Shown here: in pieces, positions 39,039 to 48,748 of the stretch
How positions within the stretch are numbered: the stretch's first letter is position 1
Layout of the letters: each line of letters starts with the position of its first letter
From: Takakia lepidozioides
Taxonomy: Eukaryota; Streptophyta; Takakiopsida; Takakiales; Takakiaceae
Direction of reading: 5' to 3'
Assembly (NCBI GenBank): GCA_030704615.1
Contig: JAKLZA010000356.1
Span: 1-64,000 of the forward strand
Length of the DNA: 64,000 bases
The notes under the pieces: generated by a model
The model's database searches: none
What the model saw: only the letters and a program-made list of their open reading frames with translations
Told to the model about the DNA's origin: nothing
Made by a program: the position numbers and the translations under genes

Positions 39039-40751
39039 TTGTTGCTCTTTGCTAGGAAGACTCCCTCCCAAGTGGAATGCAGGGTCACCAACACTGCTAT
39101 CCACAACTATAGCAAGAGGGTTCTCTCCTTTGCGGAGCGACAACTCCTGGGCCTTGGTCTCAATTACATTCCTCGTCCTCTTCCCCCTTCCCGATCTTCA
39201 ATCATCACCGAATTCAACAATTTTGCTCGAAGCTTGAGGTTGCGAACGTCCTTCTCCGGCAAAGACAACGACGAGGTTCCTCTTTGGCGCGTTCCGAATC
39301 CATCATTCAATCCGCCAGTGGAATCTCAACCGCTCGAGGCCATCATTCGAGAAGGTAATGATCTTTTGTCTAGCCGTTTGGATCGAATCGCCCGCAATGC
39401 ACGACCTTGTCTGCCGAGACACTTGAGACTTGCTCTCAAAAGATTGAGGTCGGATCCGGACCTTGTCATCAAGCCGGCCGACAAAAATCTTGGTCTTGTG
39501 CTTATGGACAAGTCTTGGCACATGCAAGAGGCGATGCGGCAACTCTCAGACACCGAAGTTTATCGTCCCGTGGATTCCGTACCGTGGGAAGAACTTTGGT
39601 CGAGGTTGGAGGTGCTGGCTTGCCATCCAATCTACAGGTTTGCGATCTCCACCAAAGAATGGAATTACATCCGCCAACGCCCTCGGTCGTCCACGGACTT
39701 TCGAGCTTGTGCTTTGTACTTCATTCCGAAGGTGCACAAACCCGTGCTTGTTGGAAGACCCATTTGTTCCTACAAGAACTACATCTTCGAGCATGCTTCA
39801 ATTTGGCTCCATCACCAACTCCTTCCGGTACTTCTCAAGGAACCCACTCATTTGGTTGATTCTCTCACGCTTCTTCGAGAGGTTTCCCAACTCGAGGTCC
39901 CCTCGCATGCTCTTCTTTTTACGTTTGACGTGGAATCTCTATATCCCAGCATCATCACCGAGCTCGGCTTGTATGAGCTCGAATGTGCTATTGGAGGTAA
40001 TTTCACCAAACACAAAAAAGACCTGATCATGACCCTCGCTGGATTAGTCTTGAAACACCATTACCTTGAGTTCAATGGTAGTTTTTGGCACCAAATTCGC
40101 GGGACGGCCATGGGGAGCAACTTTGCAGTTGTTTACGCTTGTTTGTTCCTCTGTCGGTTGGAGATGTACATGGAGTACGTGTGCCCATCGGAGCAAGAGC
40201 TGCTTTATCTTAAGCGCTATATCGACGACGGCTTTGGCATCTGGGTAGGCTCCGAAAAGAGCCTCCGGTCCTGGTTACGGAACTACGGTTCCATGTTCGA
40301 TGGCATCAAAATCACGACCGCCATAAGCTCGACGTCCGCCGACATCTTGGATATCACCTTCCTCAAAGGAGACGACTTCATCCAAACTCGACGGCTCTCT
40401 ACGAGATGTCATCAAAAGGCCCAGAACAAGTATCAATACTTGCCTTGGTCCTCGTGGCATCCACATCACCAAAAGAAAGCTTTCGTCATCGGCGAGCTCC
40501 AACGGTACGTAATACGAGAAAGCACCATCCAAGGGTTCAACCATTTGCGACTTTTGTTTTACAAACGTCTTCGAGCCCGAGGTTATCCGGCGGCGTTCAT
40601 CCGGAGTTGCTTCACCAAGATCTCCTACGACCTCAGATCCGCTCTACTCGACCAACAGACGCAACGCGCAGTTGAGGGTAAACGGGCCCCCCTTGTTCTT
40701 AAGCTCGACTACTCTTCGTACACTCGAGCCTTGAACTTGGGGCCACCCTAA
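39039..40751 (+). pseudogene. PLE reverse transcriptase, copy 5, late frameshift
   Basis: Open through all catalytic motifs. A G missing in the run near 40738-40742 (TTGGGGCCACC against TTGGGGGCCACC) ends it at 40751, about 41 codons early, losing the C-terminal linker. It may still fold as an RT core. Confidence 0.88.
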
Positions 40752-41129
40752 ACCCTAGACTCCACGAGTTGCTTCAGCAAGTCCCGGAGCTTCGGTTTCT
40801 TCCTCGAGCGATGATTTGTTGGAGGAATCCGCGAAAGCTGAGTTCATTCCTAGTTAAATCTAGAATGATAGGATGATTTTGTAGTGCAAATGTCCCTAGC
40901 ATTATTAATTTTGCCTCTTTGATAGCCCTAGTGTTGATGTTAAAGTCAAAGGGTTCCAACAATTAATTTGGACCATTGACTAATTAATGCAGTCTTGACT
41001 TGGAGGCTAAATTAGTGCTTTAGTGGCATTATTATTGCCTTGGGAATTATCCCATATCGTTTGCACATAGTGAGGGTGCTTTTCTAGTATATAAGGATAG
41101 GCTTGGCTCTTAGGACTTCATCTCTTGGC

Positions 41130-41174
41130 GTTCCACTGGTGAGCTTGAGCAATCAAGCGAAACTTGTTTGGAAT
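41130..41174 (+). ncRNA. Hammerhead ribozyme, PLE copy 5, core mutated
   Basis: Same layout, but CTGATGA has become CTGGTGA, changing the invariant A of the CUGAUGA box (A6). From established hammerhead mutagenesis this should abolish or strongly reduce cleavage. Confidence 0.85.
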
Positions 41175-41329
41175 AAAACACCTTAACTCTTTTTGTGTCT
41201 CCACATTTAGAGAAGTCGAGAGTCTAGTCCTTGCCCGCCCGGGCAACTTGAAGGGAAAATTGCACTTTTGACAGTTGTGCTCATGATATTTTGTCTTCCG
41301 CTCATGCCAATTCCTAGCGACATGTGCAA

Positions 41330-41720
41330 ATATGGCGCCGAATTTCGCGGTAATAGGGTCCGTAACCTGAAAAAACGGCGACGTATTTCGCGGCAATAGG
41401 TCTCTCTGGCGAAAAATGGTGCCGAATTCCGCGGCTATAGGTCCCCTCATGACAGGTAATTCGGCGCCATTTTTCCAGTGCATGTTCGGACTTAGCCAGT
41501 TTTCGGCCCAAAAAAGAGAAATTCGGCGCCATTTTTCCAGACACGGTACCAGTGCATGTTGGGACTTAGCCAGTTTTCGGCCCCAAAAAGAGAAATTCGG
41601 CGCCATTTTCCCAAACACAGGTACCAGTGCATGTTGGGACTTAGCGAGTTTTCGGCCCAAAAAGAGAAATTCGGCGCCATTTTTCCAGAAATGGCCCCAG
41701 AACTGCTTCTGTTGGATCTC
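41330..41720. repeat. Left-edge GGCGCC palindrome repeats of the insertion
   Basis: Several units of about 85-95 bases containing ATTCGGCGCCATTTTTCC, ACCAGTGCATGTTGGGACTTAG and GTTTTCGGCCCAAAAAG blocks. They are related to the 51.5-52.2 kb array (shared GGGACTTAGC and TTCGGCGCC). They lie just past the 3' end of the transposase gene. Confidence 0.75.
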
Positions 41721-41844
41721 AGTTTGAATGGAATATTGCCTCATTCCAGGAGTTTTGGGGTGCATTTCATTACACTGCAAAAAATAAGTCTGATACAGCA
41801 AAATGCATTTGAAAATATCCATATGGAGGATTCCGTTTGCCCCA

Positions 41845-44800
41845 TCAATGATTTCTGGAATCCCTAAGAAGGAGTTTGTGCAGCTCGTTCACGCTCAACG
41901 CCGGTGCATGAATAAAGTCATCAATAGTCACGTTCATCCTCAACCTCTTCAGGTAAATGTAATACAGATGCTTGCACGGATAATACTTCGAACCCTTCTT
42001 TGCTTCCATCAACGAGAAGTCCGTACAGTTGCAAGTCGGCTCCACTCCAATCGTAATTGTGTATACATCGTCGCGTACAGCCGAGCCGGCCGTTGCCATC
42101 CGATACACACGCCCAAGGCCGGGTGGGGGTACGTCCACGGAGCTCTGAATAGTGCAAGCCATCCCAAGAGCATTGGCAATCCGAGTCTCATTCAACTTGT
42201 TGGGAGGGTGTCGTCTCTTCACTCTTCCGAATCGCATTGTGGGATGTGCAGAATTGTCCAATCCGTCTCTACTGGACCGAGCAGTATGCAATGGCTGGGT
42301 CTGAGGAACCGGAAATGCGTGGGCCGGGATGTCTGTGCGTTGCACCATTCGAAATCCTGCTGCAGATAGAGCATCCGCCTCATTCTGAGAGAGGCTGCAA
42401 CCCGGTGCAACAGGCCAGACGCCCGGAGGCTCCGGCATTCCCTGAATCCCGTACTTGGGCTTGCCAAATACACAGGTCATTATGTCGTGCCTACAGAACC
42501 AAAATGTCTGCGTTGTGGCGTGAGCAAATGTGGGAGTCAAAAATCTGCCGCTGAAACAAGGTGCAGGTACAGCACCGTGTGGGTTCCTCCGAATCATCTC
42601 ACCACAGCGTGCTCTCGTATCCACCCGGATGGCGCAACACTTCCCTCGAAATGCCGGCAATGTCCTCGCAATTCTCCACTGTGACTCCGACACTCTTGTC
42701 TCCACAATGGGAATGTTGTATTGCTTTACTACAGATGGCTCGTTATGTTGCCGGGGCACGCGCCCTGTGCTCAAAGGAGATGGCGATCTTGAACGTGCAG
42801 GACTTCCGGTGCTCGACGAGACCTCCTCGGACAACATCACCGGACCACGAGGGAGCGTGCGAATATTCTTGTCAGCTCGCCATGAATCCTCTTCTCCGCC
42901 AGGTGCCTCGTCAAGTCTTCGTCTCACTGGACGGGTATGAACATCTCCTTCCAAATGTTGGCCTCTTCGCAGCAATGGCGTGTCCCGAAGGCCCTCTCGC
43001 AAGGCCGCCGCCCACTTCCGAGGATTCTTCGATCTGGAGGCAGTCCGCATCAGCATTTCCTGCCTGTCCGGCCCCAAGCCCCACTGTTTCCCTTTCAAGA
43101 ACTCGTTGTACCTGCATTGCTGCATAATTGACCTCACAATGTCCTCCGTTGTGGCAGTGAGGATGTCCACCAGATGCGCCGCAGAGGAGGCACGCCAGGA
43201 AGAGTGCACTGATTCGGCCATGTTTGTCGTGGGCATGTCGGTGTCGGAGTCGAGACACATTTCCTGCACAAGCACATGTTGAGGTTACAAGCAAGTTACA
43301 AATATGGCCAAGAATAATATCCAACGGGACGCGAATTCGTGCAACTCACCTCCCGCATATAGTCGCCGAACTGGAGGAAACGATAATGCCACCATGCTAG
43401 CCAACTGACCATTGCTCCTTCGTCTGATTTCCTTACAGCACCTGACGATGTCCACCAAGCCCGTATGCATGCAAACTGTGTCTCTGCATCATCCAAGGTG
43501 GGAGCGCGCTTCCACGCAAGGCACATGGAACGGTGCTCCTCTCTGAAATCTGGCGCCACGAGCCTGGTTGTGTACTGCGAAAGGCTCTGCAGAAAGTGGA
43601 ACCCACAAGATCTCTCCTTGCCTTCCATGGGAACATTGGGGTCTTGCCCGTACACCCTTCGGATGGCAGCCCAATTTGCTTGTGCGTTGTCCGCCATGAA
43701 ACCACGGAAATTGAGAGGGGGCAATCCCGCCTTGGCCATCTGTTCGTTTATTCCCTGCCAAAGAAGCATCTCCGATTGTGTGTCCTCTCCTTTCATCTCA
43801 CAAATAGCAATTGTCATTAGCATCCTGCAGTGGGTGTCGTAGACATGTGCACCCATTGTCACCCACTGGTGATTTGTAATTCGCTTGATATGGTCGAACA
43901 TGACCCAACTGTTTGACAAGTTCCCACTCGTCATCCTGTCGACCAGTTCGACGCCACTGCCAGGTCCACACGTGGACATTTTGAATACGAAACAACGATC
44001 TGCCTCAGTCCCTTGTCCTGGAAACCTACTTCCATGAATGTAGTCATATCCACATCGTCGCTTCACCTCCAGAATGGAGTGCATATCCGAGCCACGCCCA
44101 ATTTTCTGTTTGCAAGAGACAATGTGGTTTCGGACATTCGGTGAACATACGTGGGACACCGACTCGAGCAATGCCTCCATTTCCTTCTCGTCGAGAGGAA
44201 CTCTATCCGAGCCGTCTTCCGACATAATTCTGGCCAATGCCATCTTATGGGCGGCTTGGAGCTGTATCTGTTTGGGTTTGGCACCCGGTCTCAACTTAAC
44301 CTCCTCCTGAACGAGCTGCTCTGCTTCGTGGGCAGCCTCCCGCGAGTTCCCCCTCGCCAATTTGTGACAATGGGAACCAACGTGTATGCAAGCTCGGGTG
44401 AGGTCAGGGAAACGGTGCAACACATAGAACTGCTTGGCATTACAAACAGACATGCAGTGTGGTGGTTCTTTGCAATGCGCACACTTAAATGTGGAGTTCG
44501 GAACCTTCTCCTGAGCTCGAAATGGTTGGTGAGCTGTGCCTGTCCAATCGGTCTCGTTCCTGTGACCTCTGGATTTAAAGTGGAAGCAAGTTGGGGAGAA
44601 ACACCGCAACGCGCCCGCACAAACAACGTAGCGCACCCGCACACCATCAAGCATCTTCATGCTGGTGGTTTTGGTAACGCACCAAGGATGACCGTCATGT
44701 TTTCTATCCATATCTGTCAACATTCCGGACGCCCTCGAGTAGTCCGCCCGAGGAGGGAACTCAAAGAAGACATTACCGTCGACGTCGGCGGGAAGGCATG

Positions 44801-45436
44801 TAACCGATTTAATTGCGAACTTGCTGTAGTCCAGCCCGGCCAGCTCCGACCGGTGTCCCTCCAGGTGAAGCCCTCGCAAATTTCTAGAATAGATCGAACT
44901 GCGGTGCTCGTGCTGGGAATATGACTCCCTCCTCCACTGACGTCCATTGAGGACTTGCCTGATCTCCAGGACGACCTCGGAACTTCCATGACCTCGTCTG
45001 AGTCGGACAGGTTGTGAACAACCCGGTTCTCGGTCGTCTTCATGGATGGGTTCGGCTCTGGATTTACTTCGTTGCGGACTTCTCTCTTTGAGGTACCCAC
45101 TCTCTGATTCGCGGATTGTTTCGTGGAAGGCGCCAGGATAGACGGTGCATTTGGCGGGCAAATGAAGTCCCCAACAGCCCTGTATATGACGCTGTCCGAT
45201 GGTGGAACTCGCCATTCCCTGCCATCGCCGAAATCATCGTGGAGCACAACAATACTCTCGACAACAAGGCCGTTTGAGTCCTTCCTTTCCTCCTCCAAAA
45301 AAACCGACCCCGGTTTCAGGTGGTATCGAACGCACAGATATTTCTCCATCACCCGGCAGGTGTCCCCTCTGCACGGAAATGAAGCTCTATGCTCGTGAGG
45401 AGGGCAGTACACTGTAGCGCTCGGGTTTTCCGCCAT
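41845..45436 (-). pseudogene. MULE-like transposase with SWIM zinc finger (two exons, one frameshift)
   Basis: Proposed start ATG is at 45436 (MAENPSATVY). Exon 1 is 45436-43350, intron 43264-43349 (GTGAGT...TGTGCAG), exon 2 is 43263-41845. The N-terminus is Ser/Arg rich. A Cys/His zinc region follows (CFSPTCFHF, CAHCKEPPHC, ACIHVGSHCHKL). The catalytic part has YDTHCRMLMTIAICEM, GFMADNAQANW (Asp, about 43690) and RSCGFHFLQSL, as in Mutator-like transposases of bryophytes and lycophytes. After the splice comes PTTNMAESVHSSWR, then a SWIM finger CNC...CKH (41968-42033). One base is missing near 44865. Exon lengths plus one are divisible by three, giving about 1168 aa, which supports a single lesion. 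It would cut and move the insertion (inference). Confidence 0.75.
43264..43349 (-). other. Intron of the transposase gene
   Basis: An 86-base intron with GTGAGT donor and TTGTGCAG acceptor on the minus strand. Joining it out makes the frame continuous between DYMRE and EMCLDS, and removes the stop that otherwise ends the first frame. Confidence 0.8.
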
Positions 45437-45720
45437 GGGAGATGTGCACACAAGACTGCCAGGATGGCGTGCGGGGAAGCTCCCTGGTAGAAGGGGGTGC
45501 AGCGATGGGAATGAATGCGATGCCGATTTGTCCGAGCGACGAAGCCTGATCCAAATCCAGGGAGCCAACTATCTCAAAAATCCACAGTCAGAGTGTTAAT
45601 GAACCTTGTCTCCGGAATGCGGCCCCTCGTCTTTGCGCAATAACTGCCAACGGTATGCAGTCAGAAAGTGGGGGGCCGTCCGGATGATGACGGCTGAAGG
45701 GGATAAGCCGGCACCGTGCC
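45437..45720. other. Upstream region of the transposase gene
   Basis: An open frame continues upstream of the chosen ATG to 45568 and could add 44 codons. No clear promoter element is seen. The palindromic repeats start at its right edge. Confidence 0.35.
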
Positions 45721-46430
45721 GTCACATTACTACCCCCGAATGGAAATTCGGCACCCAACATCCAACAGAGGAAGCCCGGATGAAGTCGCCTCGGGCGCAG
45801 AGGCCGGAGTGTGTGCGACAGATAACATCTTCTGGATGGAGATTCGGCGCCGAATTTCCATCCGGTCCCCCCAAAGGGAGTCGTGTCGGGGGGTCAGGCC
45901 GAAAACTGGACGGCATAAAAACATCCCCAGATGGAAAAACGGCGCCGAATTTCCATCCGGGGCGATTCGGATGCAGTCGGGGAGGGGGGAGTGGCCTGCA
46001 GTTGGCTGTCACATTTCAACCCCCGGACGGAAATTCGGCAACGAATATCGAACAGGGGACGCCCGGATGAAGTCGCCTGGGGCACAGAGGCCGGCCAGTG
46101 TGCGACAGAGAACATCCCCTGGACGGCCATTCGGCGCCGAATTTCCATCCGGGCCCCCCAAAGGAAGTGTTGTCGGCGTGTCAGAGCGAAAACTGGCCGA
46201 CATAAAAACCTCCACAGATGAGAAAACGGCGCCGAATTTCAATTCGGGGCCGTTCCAATGAAGTCGGGGAGGGGGGAGAGGTCGGAACCTGGCAGTCATA
46301 TTTCAACCCCCGGGACGGAAATTCGGCACCGAATATCCAACAGAGCGGCGGAGAGGCGGCACCTCTCCGACAGAGACCATCCCCCGGATGGAGATTCGGC
46401 GCCGAATTTCCATCCAGCAGGTAAGTGGAA
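45720..46430. repeat. Central repeats, part 1 (~285-bp units with AATTCGGCGCC)
   Basis: Two or three long units, each with GGAAATTCGGCA...GCCCGGATGAAGTCGCC, a TGTGCGACAGA block, CGGCGCCGAATTTCCATCCG, and GAAAACTGG(A/C)CG(G/A)CATAAAAAC. They recur about every 285-300 bases. Many frames are open by chance because units lack stops; none resembles a protein. Confidence 0.7.
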
Positions 46431-46960
46431 TCTCGGATGGATGGAGATTCGGCGCCGAATTTCCATCCAGCAGGTAAGTCGGATCGGTGCCATATGGATA
46501 TTCGGCGCCGAATTTCCATCCTGCAGGTAATTCGAATCGTGGATGAATGGAAATTCGGCGCCGAATTTCCATCCAGCAGGTAAGTCGGATCGGTGCCATA
46601 TGGATATTCGGCGCCGAATTTCCATCCTGCAGGTAATTCGAATCGTGGATGAATGGAAATTCGGCGCCGAATTTCCATCCAGCAGGTAAGTCGGATCGGT
46701 GCCATATGGATATTCGGCGCCGAATTTCCATCCTGCAGGTAATTCGAATCGTGGATGAATGGAAATTCGGCGCCGAATTTCCATCCAGCAGGTAAGTCGG
46801 ATCGGTGCCATATGGATATTCGGCGCCGAATTTCCATCCTGCAGGTAATTCGAATCGTGGATGAATGGAAATTCGGCGCCGAATTTCCATCCAGCAGGTA
46901 AGTCGGATCAGTGCCGTATGGATATTCGGCGCCGGATTTCCACTCGCCATTTATTTCTGA
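46430..46960. repeat. Central repeats, part 2 (106-bp tandem repeat)
   Basis: A 106-bp unit in four to five near-perfect copies; CATATGGATATTCGGCG recurs at 46491, 46597, 46703 and on. Each unit holds two palindromes (AAATTCGGCGCCGAATTT and the ATATTCGGCGCCGAATTT variant) separated by CAGGTAAGTCGGATCGG and CTGCAGGTAATTCGAATCG. Confidence 0.85.
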
Positions 46961-47310
46961 GCGAGGAATTACCTTCGTGCAGGTAATTCCCATATAAGAA
47001 TTACCTTCGTGCAGGTAATTCGCATACAAGAATTACCTTTGTGCAGGTAATTTCCAGATGACAATTACCTTCCTGCAGGTAATTCCAATCGATGTTTATT
47101 CCTCGTCCAGAATTACCTGCACAAAGGTAATTCTCATCTGGAAATTACCTGCATGAAGGTAATTCTTGTATGTGAATTACCTGCACGAAGGTAATTCTTA
47201 TATGGGAATTACCTGCACGGAGGTAATTCCTCGCTCAGAAATAAATGGCGAATCGAAATTCGGCGCCGAATATCCATATGGCACCGATCCGACTTACCTG
47301 CAGGATGGAA
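46880..47310. repeat. Long inverted repeat at the centre of the insertion
   Basis: The arm from about 46880 to 47075 is the reverse complement of about 47110-47310, around a ~35-base centre (TTCCAATCGATGTTTATTCC). The arms include CGCCATTTATTTCTGAGCGAG and its complement, and several nested small palindromes of the form GAATTACCT...AGGTAATTC. It sits between the divergent transposase and methyltransferase genes. Confidence 0.8.
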
Positions 47311-48010
47311 ATTCGGCGCCGAATTACCTGCTTGAAGGAAATTTGGCGAACCGCCCTACCTGCGCGGATGGAAATTCGGCGCCGGATTTCCATCCGCGCG
47401 CATCCGAATTACCTGCTTGAAGGAAATTTGGCGCACCGCCATCCTACGCGGATGGAAATTCGGCGCCGGATTTCCATCGCGCGCATCCGAATTACCTGCG
47501 CGGATGGAAATTCGGCGCCGGATTTCCATCCGGACGCATCCGAATTACCTGCGCGGATGGAAATTCGGCGCCGGATTTCCATCCGCGCGCATCCGAATTA
47601 CCTGCTTGAAGGAAATTTGGCGCACCGCCCTACCTGCGCGGATGGAAATTCGGCGCCGGATTTCCATCCGCGCGCATCCGAATTACCTGCTTGAAGGAAA
47701 TTTGGCGCACCGCCCTACCTGCGCGGATGGAAATTCGGCGCCGGATTTCCATCCGCGCGCATCCGAATTACCTGCTTGAAGGAAATTTGGCGCACCGCCA
47801 TCCTACGCGGATGGAAATTCGGCGCCGGATTTCCATCCGCGCGCATCCGAATTACCTGCGCGGATGGAATTTCGGCGCCGGATTTCCATCCGCGCGCATC
47901 CGAATTACCTGCTTGAAGGAAATTTGGCGAACCGCCCTACCTGCGCGGATGGAAATTCGGCGCCGGATTTCCATCCGCGCGCTTCCGAATTACCTGCGTG
48001 AGGGAAATTC
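47310..48010. repeat. Central repeats, part 3 (right side)
   Basis: About eight units alternating GGATGGAAATTCGGCGCCGG-ATTTCCATCC palindromes with GAATTACCTGCTTGAAGG and AATTTGGCG(C/A)ACCGCC blocks. Spacings are near 88 bases, with some shorter units of about 55. It ends shortly before the first exon of the methyltransferase gene. Confidence 0.8.
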
Positions 48011-48401
48011 CGGGACTGTTTTCGTCTATTTTCTTCCGACATGGAGGGCTTCATCCGACATTTAATTGCGCAGTTGGGCAATAAATGTCGACGGCCGTCG
48101 CTTATTATTCGGGCTGGCGACGCATGGCTTCCTGGACACGTACCCTAAATCTCATGCTATACTTGGCTTAACATGGTATTCCAGGCATGTACCCCAAAAA
48201 AGGAGATCTTTTTGGCTGGGACTTATGCCGCCTGAAGGGCGTGGCTCTCCTGAGAGAGACCTCAGATCCAGACCGCGGCGGAAGTTGAAAGCTCTGTACT
48301 ACGGACGACGGCCAATCTCTCGCATGGCCAAACTGAAGCTCCAGCAGGAGATTCCAGTGTCTTGCTCACAACCTGCGCCAACTGAAGCCGAGTACTCTCA
48401 G

Positions 48402-48748
48402 GCAAGCCACTTCTGCTTTCGGTTTGTTCGATTTCTTTTTTGCTTTCGCTTCGTTACCTCGCTTTGTTTCTGCATCTTCATCCTGGCTTTGCTTTATGAG
48501 TGAACTTTAGATAGTTGACTGAACCTTAGATTGTTTGCAATGCGTGTGCAAATCCGGCAGCTCTGGAGAAGGCTGCTTGTGCATGTCATTCTTAGGCAAT
48601 GGTTGCATTTGTTTTCATTGTTGTTGCATGGCTCTCCATACTTCCTAAACTTGTTATGTTTTCATTTTTGCTACATGATTGCTGCTATGGTGGTTGCGCT
48701 GCTGCTTTTTGCACCACTGTTGGTGTTCACGATTTTTGTCAATCACAG
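48402..48748 (+). other. Intron 1 of the ParB-methyltransferase gene (GC-AG)
   Basis: Donor CTCAG/GCAAGC and acceptor AATCACAG/AGTGAC join TAC TCT CAG to AGT GAC GAC in phase 0. This is the only non-GT donor in the gene. A hydrophobic open frame inside it is an artefact of T-rich intron sequence. Confidence 0.6.

Larger units (their letters stand above)
37585..41250 (+). mobile_element. Penelope-like element copy 5, left part
   Basis: Leader, ORF1, RT, TATA box (41088-41094) and hammerhead, interrupted at CAACTTG (41250) by the 13.5-kb insertion. The element resumes at GATCGAAGG (54806) without loss or duplication of a base. Confidence 0.9.

Noticed and set aside
42911-44924. Plus-strand open frames of 65-260 codons opposite the transposase
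   Set aside because: They lie antisense to a gene with recognised motifs and splice sites and show no family resemblance.
45720-48010. Possible CRISPR array
   Set aside because: Units are contiguous or have repeated, not unique, spacers, lengths vary, and the host is eukaryotic with introns.
46181-48065. Several open frames of 85-280 codons on both strands across the palindromic repeats
   Set aside because: They encode repeated WKFGAEF/MEIRRRISI-type peptides from the same palindrome read in different phases, which is a repeat artefact.
48402-48748. Membrane-protein-like N-terminus (hydrophobic Val/Leu/Phe stretch) for the methyltransferase gene
   Set aside because: The hydrophobic codons fall in a T-rich intron. 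Splicing 48401 to 48749 joins two charged segments in frame.
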